From positions 1 to 31,348 of the forward strand of contig LUJM01000097.1 in the NCBI GenBank assembly GCA_001689415.1: DNA of 31,348 bases. The letters run 5' to 3'. Below are positions 23,427 through 31,348 of the stretch, piece by piece. Position 1 is the stretch's first letter. Each line of letters starts with the position of its first letter. Under the pieces are notes generated by a model. It saw only the letters and a program-made list of their open reading frames with translations. It searched no databases and was not told where the DNA came from. This DNA comes from Bacteroidales bacterium M2 (GTDB taxonomy: Bacteria > Bacteroidota > Bacteroidia > Bacteroidales > Muribaculaceae). Made by a program: the position numbers and the translations under genes.

Positions 23427-26282
23427 ATGAAGAAAATTCTGATGCGCTGTATGGCCATGCTGGTAGCTCTTACCGGTATATCGCTGTCGGTAAATGCGCA
23501 AATGGCACCGCAGCCACTGCCTATGGACAGTGCTGTAGTTTACGGAGTACTCGACAATGGCTTGACCTATTACATCCGTCATAACGAAAAACCCAAAGGC
23601 CAGGCTGATTTCTACATTGCCCAGAAAGTTGGCTCTATTCTTGAAGATGACAACCAGCGTGGTCTGGCTCACTTCCTCGAGCACATGTGCTTCAACGGCA
23701 CTACAAACTTCCCCGACAAAGGCATTATCAACTGGCTCGAAAGCAAGGGTGTGAAATTTGGTGTAAACCTCAACGCCTATACTTCGATCGACGAGACAGT
23801 GTACAATATCTCGAATGTTCCCGTGGCTTCGAAGGCCGTGCAGGACTCGTGTCTGCTCATTCTCCACGACTGGGCTTGCGACCTCACTCTCGACCCCAAG
23901 GAAATCGATGCTGAGCGTCCTGTTATCCACAACGAATGGTCGCAGTCGATGGTTGGCGAGATGCGCCTCTACGAGAAGCTGCTCCCTATCATCTATCCCG
24001 ACAATAAGTACGGCTACCGTCTGCCTATCGGCACAATGGACGTTGTCGACAACTTCCCGCCCCAGGCTCTGATCGATTACTATCACAAATGGTATCGTCC
24101 GGATCAGCAGGGTATCATCGTTGTCGGCGATATCGATCCGCAGTATATCGAAAGCAAGATTAAAGAAATGTTCGGCGGTATCAAGATGCCCGAGAATCCC
24201 GCTCCCCGCGAATACGTAAGCGTTGAAGACACCCCCGGTACTATCTATGCTATTGGTGCTGATCCCGAAGTAAAGGCTGCTAACGTGGGTCTTCTGTTCA
24301 AGGCTCCCGGCCTCGAACTGCCCCGCGAGCACCGCAATACCAACTTCTATTTCATGGTCAACTATCCCAAGGTGATGATTACCATGATGATGAACAACCG
24401 TCTTGCCGATATCGCCAACACTCCCGAATCAGAGTTTGCAAACGCACGCCTCTATGCCGGCAACTTCTTCATTTCGAAGACCATGCCCGCACTGACACTC
24501 GATGTAGACCCCAAGGGTAGTGATGTTATCCCCGCATTTACACAGGCTTACCGCGAGCTCCTTCGTGCCGTACGCGGCGGTTTCACTATCGGTGAGTACG
24601 AGCGTGCCAAGGCTGAGTTCCTTTCGCGTATCGAACGTGCTTACGAAGGCCGCAACGACGTGGAAAACGGCTCGTATGTAAAAGAGTATGTTGACCTCTT
24701 CCTCGACAATGTGCCTGCACCCGGTATCGAACTCGAGAAGCAATACTACGACCAGCTCGCCGCTGCATTCCCTGTAGAGCAGATCAACGCTATCTTGCCC
24801 GCAGTCATAACTGAGGACAACCGCGTGCTCGTGGCTCTCCTTCCCGAAAAAGAAGGCTTCCCCATCCCCACTGAAGAACAGTTTGCAAATGCTATCGCAG
24901 CTGTTGATGCAGAAACTATCGAACCCTACAAGGATGAAATGCGCGAAGACCCCCTCATCCCCTCGCTTCCCATGGCAGGCAAGATCAAAGCTGTCAAGAA
25001 TCTCAAGGAATGGGGCGCAAAAGAATATACCCTTTCTAACGGCGTGAAAGTAATAGTGAAATCTACCGATTTCAAAGCTAACGAAATCATATTCGAGGCC
25101 ATGGCAAAAGGCAACGCAGGCAGCACCCTCGACCAGGGCAAGGCTTCGTCGATCAAATACGCCCCCATGGCTATCTCAAACATGAGCCTCAACGACTACA
25201 GCAACAGCGATATCCGCAAGTACCTCCAGGGCAAGCAGGCCGGTGTTGCTTTCAGCTTCAGCGACTATACCCGCAACCTCAGCGGTAATGCTACTCCCAA
25301 GGACCTGAAGACACTCATGGAGATGATTTACAGCTACTTCACTGGCTTCGGTCTGCGCGAGGACGAGTTCAATGCAGGTCGCGACGGCCTTATCGCACAG
25401 CTCGCCAACCAGGAGAACGTGCCCAACTTCATCTTCTCGAAAGACCTCATGGCAAGCCTCTACAGCGCTCCTGCCAAGCAGATGATCAGTGTTGACGACC
25501 TCAAGGCCGCCGACCGTCAGACTATCGTTGATATGGTTCGCGGTATGCTCAGCAATGCTGCTGACTATACCTTCTACTTTGTCGGCAATGTCGACGAGGC
25601 AAGCTTCGAGCCCCTGATGCTCCAGTACCTCGCAACCCTGCCCGCCAACGCAAAGAAGGCATCGAAGAAGTTCATCCACAACCCCGCATTCGAAATCGCT
25701 GCCGGCAGCAAGACCGACACATTCACTACCAAGATGCAGACACCCCAGTCGTTTGTCTTCATCGGTATGTTTGCCAAGATGCCCTACACCCAGAAAAACA
25801 AAGTGCTGGCAAGCATCGCCGGTCAGGTGGCTTCGAAACGACTGCTCAACAAAGTCCGCGAGGAAATGGGCGCCGTTTACTCTATCAGCGCAAATGGCGA
25901 CATGACACGTACCGACCAGCTCAACGTAGTATTCCAGAGCGCATTCCCCACCAACAAGGTAGATATGAAAGACGAAACCCTCAAGGCTATCAAAGACATC
26001 TTCTACGCCGTAGGTGAGAAAGTAAGCGAAGACGAACTCAAACCCGTTATCGAATACATGCTCAAGACTAACGAGGAAAGCCTCAAGAGCAATGACGAAT
26101 GGGCAGGCTCGATGTCGGCTACCGGCCTCAACGGAGTAAATGTATTCCTTGGTAAGGAAGAGCTCCTCAAGAGCATCACAACCAAGGATGTAGAAGACTT
26201 CATGCGCCAGGTAATCGCTCAGGACAACTACCGCGTGGTAGTGCTTGATCCCGAAGGCGTGGCCGAAGAAGCAAGCAAATAA
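23427..26282 (+). CDS. Secreted M16 family zinc metallopeptidase
   Basis: A 951-residue periplasmic or exported peptidase with signal peptide MKKILMRCMAMLVALTGISL ending NAQ. The inverted zinc motif HFLEH is at residues 82-86 and a candidate third ligand is E170 (NEWSQS). Two M16-type halves follow: an active N-terminal domain and a C-terminal M16C half, the classical clamshell. An upstream in-frame ATG at 23328 overlaps the previous gene and places 33 non-signal residues before the signal peptide, so 23427 is the start. A strong terminator follows at 26308. Confidence 0.92.
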   Translation: MKKILMRCMAMLVALTGISLSVNAQMAPQPLPMDSAVVYGVLDNGLTYYIRHNEKPKGQADFYIAQKVGSILEDDNQRGLAHFLEHMCFNGTTNFPDKGIINWLESKGVKFGVNLNAYTSIDETVYNISNVPVASKAVQDSCLLILHDWACDLTLDPKEIDAERPVIHNEWSQSMVGEMRLYEKLLPIIYPDNKYGYRLPIGTMDVVDNFPPQALIDYYHKWYRPDQQGIIVVGDIDPQYIESKIKEMFGGIKMPENPAPREYVSVEDTPGTIYAIGADPEVKAANVGLLFKAPGLELPREHRNTNFYFMVNYPKVMITMMMNNRLADIANTPESEFANARLYAGNFFISKTMPALTLDVDPKGSDVIPAFTQAYRELLRAVRGGFTIGEYERAKAEFLSRIERAYEGRNDVENGSYVKEYVDLFLDNVPAPGIELEKQYYDQLAAAFPVEQINAILPAVITEDNRVLVALLPEKEGFPIPTEEQFANAIAAVDAETIEPYKDEMREDPLIPSLPMAGKIKAVKNLKEWGAKEYTLSNGVKVIVKSTDFKANEIIFEAMAKGNAGSTLDQGKASSIKYAPMAISNMSLNDYSNSDIRKYLQGKQAGVAFSFSDYTRNLSGNATPKDLKTLMEMIYSYFTGFGLREDEFNAGRDGLIAQLANQENVPNFIFSKDLMASLYSAPAKQMISVDDLKAADRQTIVDMVRGMLSNAADYTFYFVGNVDEASFEPLMLQYLATLPANAKKASKKFIHNPAFEIAAGSKTDTFTTKMQTPQSFVFIGMFAKMPYTQKNKVLASIAGQVASKRLLNKVREEMGAVYSISANGDMTRTDQLNVVFQSAFPTNKVDMKDETLKAIKDIFYAVGEKVSEDELKPVIEYMLKTNEESLKSNDEWAGSMSATGLNGVNVFLGKEELLKSITTKDVEDFMRQVIAQDNYRVVVLDPEGVAEEASK

Positions 26283-26307
26283 TCAGATCCCCCTATACCC
26301 CCTACAG

Positions 26308-26346
26308 CACACCCCGGAGACACTAAAGTCTCTTGGGTGTGTTTTT
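26308..26346 (+). terminator. Rho-independent terminator after the M16 gene
   Basis: A 14-bp stem, 26308-26321 with 26328-26341, with one mismatch and one G-T pair, loop ACTAAA, followed by TTTTT. Confidence 0.8.
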
Positions 26347-26348
26347 AT

Positions 26349-26380
26349 TTTGTGGCGTTGAAAAATTATTCGTAACTTTG
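26349..26380 (+). promoter_or_regulatory. Consensus promoter for carAB
   Basis: TTTG (26349-26352), exactly 20 bases, TAACTTTG (26373-26380): a full consensus match starting 3 bases past the M16 terminator T-tract. The leader is about 50 bases. No PyrR-type or attenuator structure was recognised in it. Confidence 0.8.
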
Positions 26381-26436
26381 CATGGTCTTCCTAATGCGGG
26401 GGCCACAGTTTATGACACCCCATAATCCACACACTT

Positions 26437-27564
26437 ATGCAGGCGAGTACCGACGCTGTTCTCATACTTGAGGACGGCACGATTTTCCGCGGCCGTAGTT
26501 TTGGCTACGAGGGTTCCGCGGCCGGTGAGGTTGTATTCAATACAGCCATGACCGGCTATCCAGAGAGTCTTACCGACCCTTCTTACGAGGGTCAGATCTT
26601 AGTTACCACATTTCCTCAGTTAGGCAATTACGGTGTTCCACCGGCAGCCGGCGACGATGCCCTCAAAGATTACTTCGAGGGTTCGCGTATCCATTGCCGT
26701 GCAATTATCGCTCAGGACTATGCTTTCCACCACAGCCACTGGCTGGCCGACCGCAGTCTCGGCCAATGGCTCAAGGATGAGAAGATTCCCGGCCTATATG
26801 GTATCGATACAAGGGCGCTTACCAAGCATTTGCGCGAACATGGCTCGATGCTGGGTAAGATTATTGTCGGTGATTGCGCCGATATCGATTTCTATGATCC
26901 CAATGCCGAGAACCTGATCGCTATAGCTTCGTGCAAGGAGCCTATGGTATTCGACGGCCTCGGCTGCGATCCACGCCCGCTTACCGGCGAGCTCGAGCCC
27001 GATGCCGAAGGACGCCCCACAGTGGCATTGGTAGATTGTGGTATAAAGCACAATATCATCCGTTGCCTTCTCCGCCGTGGTGTGAGAGTGGTGCGTGTGC
27101 CTTGGAATTACGATTTCAATACCTTTGCTTGGGACGGATTGTTTATAAGCAACGGCCCGGGTAACCCCGACTTTGCCGAGGCTACCGTCGAAAATATCCG
27201 CAAGGCCATGGAAATCGGCAAGCCCATTTGCGGCATCTGCATGGGCAATCAGCTCCTTGCCAAGGCAGCCGGTGCAAAGACCTACAAACTTAAGTACGGT
27301 CACCGCAGCCACAATCAGCCGGTACGCCGTCTGGGCACTAACCAGTGCTTCGTCACATCGCAGAACCACGGTTTCGCGGTCGACAATGCCACCCTGCCCG
27401 CCGACTGGGAACCGCTGTTTATCAACATGAACGACGGCACAAACGAAGGCATACGCCATACAAGCAAACCCTTCTTCTCGGCCCAGTTCCACCCCGAGGC
27501 ATCAAGCGGACCTCGCGATACAGAATTCCTTTTTGACGAATTTATAGCTTTGCTGAAAAAATGA
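26437..27564 (+). CDS. carA: Carbamoyl-phosphate synthase small (glutaminase) subunit
   Basis: A 375-residue class I glutamine amidotransferase subunit that supplies ammonia to CarB for carbamoyl phosphate, feeding pyrimidine and arginine synthesis. The N-terminal CPSase domain (AVLILEDGTIFRG, GYPESLTDPSYEGQI) precedes the amidotransferase domain. Catalytic C268 is in GICMGNQLL, and H352 and E354 are in FHPE, aligned with E. coli C269, H353 and E355. It overlaps carB by ATGA, the expected stoichiometric coupling. Confidence 0.97.
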   Translation: MQASTDAVLILEDGTIFRGRSFGYEGSAAGEVVFNTAMTGYPESLTDPSYEGQILVTTFPQLGNYGVPPAAGDDALKDYFEGSRIHCRAIIAQDYAFHHSHWLADRSLGQWLKDEKIPGLYGIDTRALTKHLREHGSMLGKIIVGDCADIDFYDPNAENLIAIASCKEPMVFDGLGCDPRPLTGELEPDAEGRPTVALVDCGIKHNIIRCLLRRGVRVVRVPWNYDFNTFAWDGLFISNGPGNPDFAEATVENIRKAMEIGKPICGICMGNQLLAKAAGAKTYKLKYGHRSHNQPVRRLGTNQCFVTSQNHGFAVDNATLPADWEPLFINMNDGTNEGIRHTSKPFFSAQFHPEASSGPRDTEFLFDEFIALLKK

Positions 27565-30500
27565 TGACCAACGAAAGCAAGCCGTGCAAAGTCCTGCTTT
27601 TGGGCAGCGGCGCCCTCAAAATCGGCGAAGCCGGTGAATTTGACTACTCCGGTGCACAGGCACTGAAAGCTCTGCGCCAAGAAGGCATAGAGACTGTGCT
27701 CGTCAACCCGAATATTGCAACCGTGCAGACTTCGGAAGGTATGGCCGACAAGATTTATTTCTTGCCTGTCACTCCTTATTTCGTAGAGCGTGTAATAGAT
27801 AAGGAACGCCCCGACGGCGTGCTGCTCGCATTTGGCGGACAGACTGCCCTAAACTGCGGTGTCGAACTGTGGAAAAAAGGCGTTTTCGAAAAATATAATG
27901 TCGAAGTTCTCGGTACTCCGGTGCAGACTATTATGGATACCGAAGACCGCGAACTATTCGTGGAGAAACTTCGCGAAATCGATGTTAAGACTATCAGCAG
28001 CGAGGCTGTAGATACCGTTGATGATGCCCTGCGCGTGGCCAACCGACTCGGATACCCCGTGATTGTGCGTGCAGCATATGCTCTCGGCGGCCTTGGCAGC
28101 GGTTTCTGCGACAACGACGACGAACTTGTTTCGTTGGTAGAAAAAGCTCTCTCGTTCTCGCCCCAGGTACTTGTAGAGAAATCGCTCAAGGGCTGGAAGG
28201 AAGTTGAGTACGAAGTTGTGCGCGACCGCTACGACAACTGTATCACCGTCTGCAACATGGAGAACTTCGACCCTCTCGGCATCCACACCGGCGAGAGTAT
28301 CGTTGTAGCACCCTCGCAGACCCTAAGCAACGACGACTATCATTACCTGCGTTCGCTCGCTATCAAGATTATCCGCCACGTCGGTATCGTTGGCGAGTGC
28401 AACGTGCAGTATGCCTACGACCCCGCGTCGATGGATTACCGCGTAATCGAGGTCAACGCACGTCTGAGCCGTTCGTCGGCCCTTGCGTCGAAGGCCACCG
28501 GTTATCCCCTTGCTTTCGTGGCAGCGAAGCTTGCCCTCGGCTACGGTCTGTTTGACCTCAAGAACAGCGTCACCCAGTGTACATCGGCATTCTTCGAGCC
28601 CGCGCTCGACTACGTAGTAGTGAAGATACCCCGCTGGGACCTCGGCAAGTTCCATGGCGTTGACCGCCATATCGGCTCGTCGATGAAATCTGTGGGCGAG
28701 GTTATGGCCATTGGCCGCACATTCGAAGAAGCGATTCAGAAAGGCCTGCGAATGATCGGCCAGGGTATGCACGGTTTCACCGAAAACCGCGAGATAAACA
28801 TTCCCGATGTCGAGGCTGCGCTTAAAGAGCCTACCGACCGCCGTATCTTCGTTATTGCGAAAGCTCTCAAAGAGGGTTACACCGTAGACCGTATCCACGA
28901 CCTTACCAAAATCGACAAGTGGTTCCTCTATAAACTTCGCAATATCCTCGATACCAGCGAGGAACTCGAGGGTTTCAACGACCTTGAAGCAGTTCCCGAA
29001 ATGTTGCTGCGTATCGCCAAGGAGCAAGGCTTCAGCGACTTCCAGATAGCCCGCTCGGTATTCAAAGAAGCGTTTACCGCCGATACCGACACCTATATGG
29101 CACAGGTGCGAGCTCACCGTAAATCGCTCGGCATTGTACCTGTTGTAAAACAAATCGATACACTTGCCGCAGAGTACCCTGCTGCTACAAACTATCTCTA
29201 CCTTACATATAATGGTACGGAGAATGATGTAGAATATGCCGGCGACGGACGCTCGGTTGTCGTGCTCGGTTCGGGCGCATACCGTATCGGTTCGTCGGTA
29301 GAATTCGACTGGTGCTCGGTCAACGCCCTGCTTACTGCTCGTCGCGAGGGCTGGCGATCGGTTATGATTAACTACAACCCCGAGACAGTATCGACCGACT
29401 ACGACATCTGCGACCGCCTCTACTTCGACGAACTCACTTACGAACGTGTAATGGATATCCTCGAAATGGAGAATCCCCACGGTGTTATTCTTTCGGTGGG
29501 CGGCCAGATTCCAAATAACCTCGCTACCCGACTCGACGGTGCCGGAGTGCATATACTCGGTACCACGGCCGAAAGCATCGACCGCGCCGAAGACCGCAAC
29601 AAGTTCTCGGCTATGCTCGACAGCCTCGGTATCGACCAGCCCCGTTGGCGCGAACTTACCGACTTTGCCGATATCGAGGAGTTTGTAGAAGAGGTAGGCT
29701 ATCCCGTGCTTGTCCGTCCCAGCTATGTGCTCTCGGGCGCGGCAATGAACGTATGCTCTAATCCCGACGAACTTAAGCGTTTCCTCAAACTCGCTGCCAA
29801 TGTGTCGAAAAAGCACCCGGTAGTTGTAACAGAGTTTGTGCAGTACGCCAAGGAAATAGAAATGGATGCCGTTGCTGACCATGGCGAAATAAAGGCTTAT
29901 GCTATTTCCGAGCATATTGAGTTTGCCGGTGTGCACAGTGGTGACGCTACTATCCAGTTCCCGCCGCAAAAACTCTATGTAGAGACAATGCGCCGCATCA
30001 AGAAGGTGTCGGCTGCGATTGCTAAAGCTCTCAATATTTCCGGTCCGTTCAACATCCAGTTCCTTGCCAAGAATAATGATATCAAGGTGATTGAGTGCAA
30101 CCTCCGTGCATCGCGAAGCTTCCCCTTCGTGTCGAAGGTACTCAAGATCAACTTTATCGACCTTGCCACTCGTATCATGCTCGGCTTGCCGGTTGAGAAG
30201 CCAGCCAAGAGTGCCTTCGACCTCGACTACGTAGGTATCAAGGCTTCGCAGTTCTCTTTCTCGCGTCTCGGCGGTGCCGACCCTGTGCTCGGCGTTGATA
30301 TGGCGTCGACAGGCGAAGTTGGCTGTCTTGGCGATGATACCGACGAGGCAGTGCTCAAATCGTTGCTCGCCGTTGGATTGCGAGTGCCGCACAAGGCTGT
30401 GCTGATGAGTACCGGTTCGCCCAAGCAAAAGACCGATATGCTCGAGGCTGCGCACCAGCTGCATCGTGCAGGGCTTACGATTTATGCTACCGGTGGTACC

Positions 30501-30794
30501 TGCCAGTTCCTCAACGAAAACGGTATTCCCGCCGTGCGAGTTTACTGGCCTTCAACCCCCGACCAGCAGCCCCAGGCGCTCGACTTGCTGCACGAACGCA
30601 AGATCGACCTTGTGGTAAATATGCCCAAGAACTTTACCGGTACAGAGCTCAGCAACGGCCGCAAGATTCGTCGTGCCGCCATAGACCTCAATATCCCATT
30701 GCTTACTAATTCTCGTCTCGCTTCGGCGTTTATACGTGCGTTTACCACCATACCTCTGGAGCAGATCGAGATAAAGAGCTGGGATGAATATTAA
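27561..30794 (+). CDS. carB: Carbamoyl-phosphate synthase large subunit
   Basis: A 1,077-residue synthetase (E. coli CarB is 1,073). Two homologous ATP-grasp halves begin LLLGSGALKIGEAGEFDYSG and VVVLGSGAYRIGSSVEFDW. The first phosphorylates bicarbonate and the second phosphorylates carbamate, linked by an oligomerisation region (DRIHDLTKIDKWFLYKL). The C-terminal MGS-like allosteric domain (MSTGSPKQKTD, YATGGTCQFL, NMPKNF) is present. ATGATGA at the start gives two adjacent Met codons, with 27561 chosen from the 4-base overlap with carA. Long antisense frames, including 28323-30464, are artefacts of its codon bias. Confidence 0.97.
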   Translation: MMTNESKPCKVLLLGSGALKIGEAGEFDYSGAQALKALRQEGIETVLVNPNIATVQTSEGMADKIYFLPVTPYFVERVIDKERPDGVLLAFGGQTALNCGVELWKKGVFEKYNVEVLGTPVQTIMDTEDRELFVEKLREIDVKTISSEAVDTVDDALRVANRLGYPVIVRAAYALGGLGSGFCDNDDELVSLVEKALSFSPQVLVEKSLKGWKEVEYEVVRDRYDNCITVCNMENFDPLGIHTGESIVVAPSQTLSNDDYHYLRSLAIKIIRHVGIVGECNVQYAYDPASMDYRVIEVNARLSRSSALASKATGYPLAFVAAKLALGYGLFDLKNSVTQCTSAFFEPALDYVVVKIPRWDLGKFHGVDRHIGSSMKSVGEVMAIGRTFEEAIQKGLRMIGQGMHGFTENREINIPDVEAALKEPTDRRIFVIAKALKEGYTVDRIHDLTKIDKWFLYKLRNILDTSEELEGFNDLEAVPEMLLRIAKEQGFSDFQIARSVFKEAFTADTDTYMAQVRAHRKSLGIVPVVKQIDTLAAEYPAATNYLYLTYNGTENDVEYAGDGRSVVVLGSGAYRIGSSVEFDWCSVNALLTARREGWRSVMINYNPETVSTDYDICDRLYFDELTYERVMDILEMENPHGVILSVGGQIPNNLATRLDGAGVHILGTTAESIDRAEDRNKFSAMLDSLGIDQPRWRELTDFADIEEFVEEVGYPVLVRPSYVLSGAAMNVCSNPDELKRFLKLAANVSKKHPVVVTEFVQYAKEIEMDAVADHGEIKAYAISEHIEFAGVHSGDATIQFPPQKLYVETMRRIKKVSAAIAKALNISGPFNIQFLAKNNDIKVIECNLRASRSFPFVSKVLKINFIDLATRIMLGLPVEKPAKSAFDLDYVGIKASQFSFSRLGGADPVLGVDMASTGEVGCLGDDTDEAVLKSLLAVGLRVPHKAVLMSTGSPKQKTDMLEAAHQLHRAGLTIYATGGTCQFLNENGIPAVRVYWPSTPDQQPQALDLLHERKIDLVVNMPKNFTGTELSNGRKIRRAAIDLNIPLLTNSRLASAFIRAFTTIPLEQIEIKSWDEY

Positions 30795-30801
30795 TAACAA
30801 A

Positions 30802-30838
30802 AGTTTAACTGATAATAACAATTTGTTACTATTAAACT
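30802..30838 (+). terminator. Candidate hairpin after carB
   Basis: AGTTTAA (30802-30808) with TTAAACT (30832-30838), with an inner arm TAATAACAA/TTGTTACTA matching at 8 of 9. The arms are AT-rich and no clean T-run follows, so termination is only likely by position. Confidence 0.35.
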
Positions 30839-30988
30839 GACTTTAACTTTATTTAAAAATTAATGATGCTTTTTTAGATATAAGGCTTTGGTTAGTTTAA
30901 TAGGCTGGTAGATAAGAACATAGCTACAAAGGAGTATAGGCTGATTTACGAGATGTCAAAAAAGTATGTTGCAAAACATATAAAAAGA

Positions 30989-31020
30989 TTTGGTCAATCC
31001 ATAAATAGTCACGACCTTTG
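30989..31020 (+). promoter_or_regulatory. Promoter-like element without a following gene
   Basis: TTTG (30989-30992), 20 bases, GACCTTTG (31013-31020). Only one base differs from TAnnTTTG. The predicted start is near 31027, about 50 bases before the hairpin at 31079, with no sizeable frame between. Confidence 0.45.
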
Positions 31021-31026
31021 TATCGC

Positions 31027-31110
31027 AAACCTAAAACAATCTTTTTTACCTTAGAAATTGTACCTATTGGAAACCCATAAAAATGAACTGCGTGAGCAGT
31101 TCATTTTTAT
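31027..31110 (+). ncRNA. Possible small RNA bounded by promoter and terminator
   Basis: A transcript from the element at 30989-31020 would stop at the hairpin and T-run ending near 31110, giving about 85 nt with no good start codon. No family is recognised. The hairpin might equally be the terminator of the minus-strand frame next to it, so support is modest. Confidence 0.3.
31079..31108. terminator. Strong bidirectional-looking terminator hairpin
   Basis: AAAAATGAACTGC (31079-31091), loop GTGA, perfect 13-bp partner GCAGTTCATTTTT (31096-31108), then TATTTT. The flanking A and T runs allow termination in both directions. Confidence 0.75.
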
Positions 31111-31337
31111 TTTAATACCATTTTTGGTAAAATAGTGGTATCAGCGCCTTCTAAATATTTCATATAGGCAGTGTCTTCGACACTAATCAGCTCAGGAGAG
31201 ATATAGTCCCCGGCAAACTTCTTAATGCTGAGTAAAAGAATGCTCTTCGAGCAAGCCACGGTTGGGCGATACCGATTGACAGATGATCGATTTCGTAGGG
31301 TAACGATTAAATGATGTTTACTTAAGGAGAAAGAGTG
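31107..31337 (-). pseudogene. 3' end of an unidentified minus-strand frame, possibly broken
   Basis: On the minus strand a frame is open from 31337 to a TAA at 31107-31109 and ends with residues such as KKFAGDYISPELISVED and MKYLEGADTTILPKMVLK, which read like real protein. It has no ATG until MKYL near the end and an in-frame stop 11 bases inside the window edge. The gene is therefore either frameshifted just upstream or a decayed remnant. I do not recognise the family. Its stop lies inside the terminator hairpin, which supports it having been a gene end. Confidence 0.35.
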
Positions 31338-31348
31338 TCAGCGATAGG

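Larger units (their letters stand above)
30795..31348. other. AT-rich gene-free tail of the window
   Basis: 554 bases without a complete gene. It holds the candidate carB hairpin, a promoter-like element (30989-31020), a strong hairpin (31079-31108) and the end of a minus-strand reading frame from 31107. Composition is clearly more AT-rich than the rest of the window, which suggests junction DNA or an edge of a transferred or decayed element. Nothing else is recognised. Confidence 0.5.

Noticed and set aside
23388..24332. 314-codon minus-strand frame inside the M16 gene
   Set aside because: It is opposite a conserved zinc-peptidase domain; no signal peptide, domain or promoter.
28323..30464. 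713-codon open frame antisense to carB
   Set aside because: carB is a complete, well-conserved enzyme in the other strand. The antisense frame has no recognisable domain and arises from the codon bias of carB.
30953..31054. 33-codon plus-strand frame starting MSKKYVAKHIKRFG
   Set aside because: It is short and lacks a ribosome-binding or promoter signal upstream, and it overlaps the promoter-like element at 30989-31020. It could be a small protein but the evidence is too thin.
31141..31348. Insertion-sequence transposase remnant
   Set aside because: The minus frames looked faintly transposase-like, but no DDE motif, terminal inverted repeat or known family signature could be found.

Overview
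The window looks like a chromosomal segment of a gut-type Bacteroidales bacterium, most likely Muribaculaceae-like; the family-level call is inference. The evidence is Bacteroidetes promoters (TTTG, about 20 bases, TAnnTTTG), a DUF3822 gene overlapping rsmD, a periplasmic-propeller AraC regulator, secreted proteins with Bacteroidetes C-terminal tails, a GT90 glycosyltransferase, and weak Shine-Dalgarno signals with many ATGA start/stop overlaps. Most of the window is ordinary core genome with intact, tightly packed genes.

Layout. 94-3260: a coupled run nth, TRIC-family channel, GtrA, DUF3822 and rsmD. 3294-8919: a carbohydrate-response island, with a membrane-anchored AraC regulator that has no kinase or receiver domain, a 21-bp-spaced direct repeat as candidate operator, and a large secreted glycosidase-like gene broken into two frames by an apparent one-base deletion. 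9050-10901 (minus): two small secreted proteins, one of YWID repeats and one beta-helix. 11067-11352 (minus): a consensus promoter followed by about 250 nt that folds into a rod with a coaxial H-type pseudoknot. This is probably an independent structured RNA and is the most interesting unlabelled object here. 11459-12469 (minus): a GT90 glycosyltransferase.

12725-16335: patatin, cytoplasmic GH13 amylase and PRPP synthetase, ended by terminators. 16462-18819: a D-2-hydroxyacid dehydrogenase and a FadL-type outer-membrane protein. 19003-23346: four translationally coupled genes, two tandem serine-hydrolase lipoproteins (the first has lost two of three active-site motifs) and two glycosyltransferases. 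23427-26282: a secreted M16 protease. 26437-30794: carA-carB from its own consensus promoter. 30795-31348: an AT-rich tail with no complete gene, holding a promoter-like element, a strong terminator hairpin and the 3' end of an unidentified minus-strand reading frame.

The genes cover core metabolism (pyrimidine and PRPP supply, DNA repair, rRNA methylation) interleaved with envelope and glycan functions. No CRISPR array, tRNA, rRNA, complete insertion sequence or phage gene was seen.
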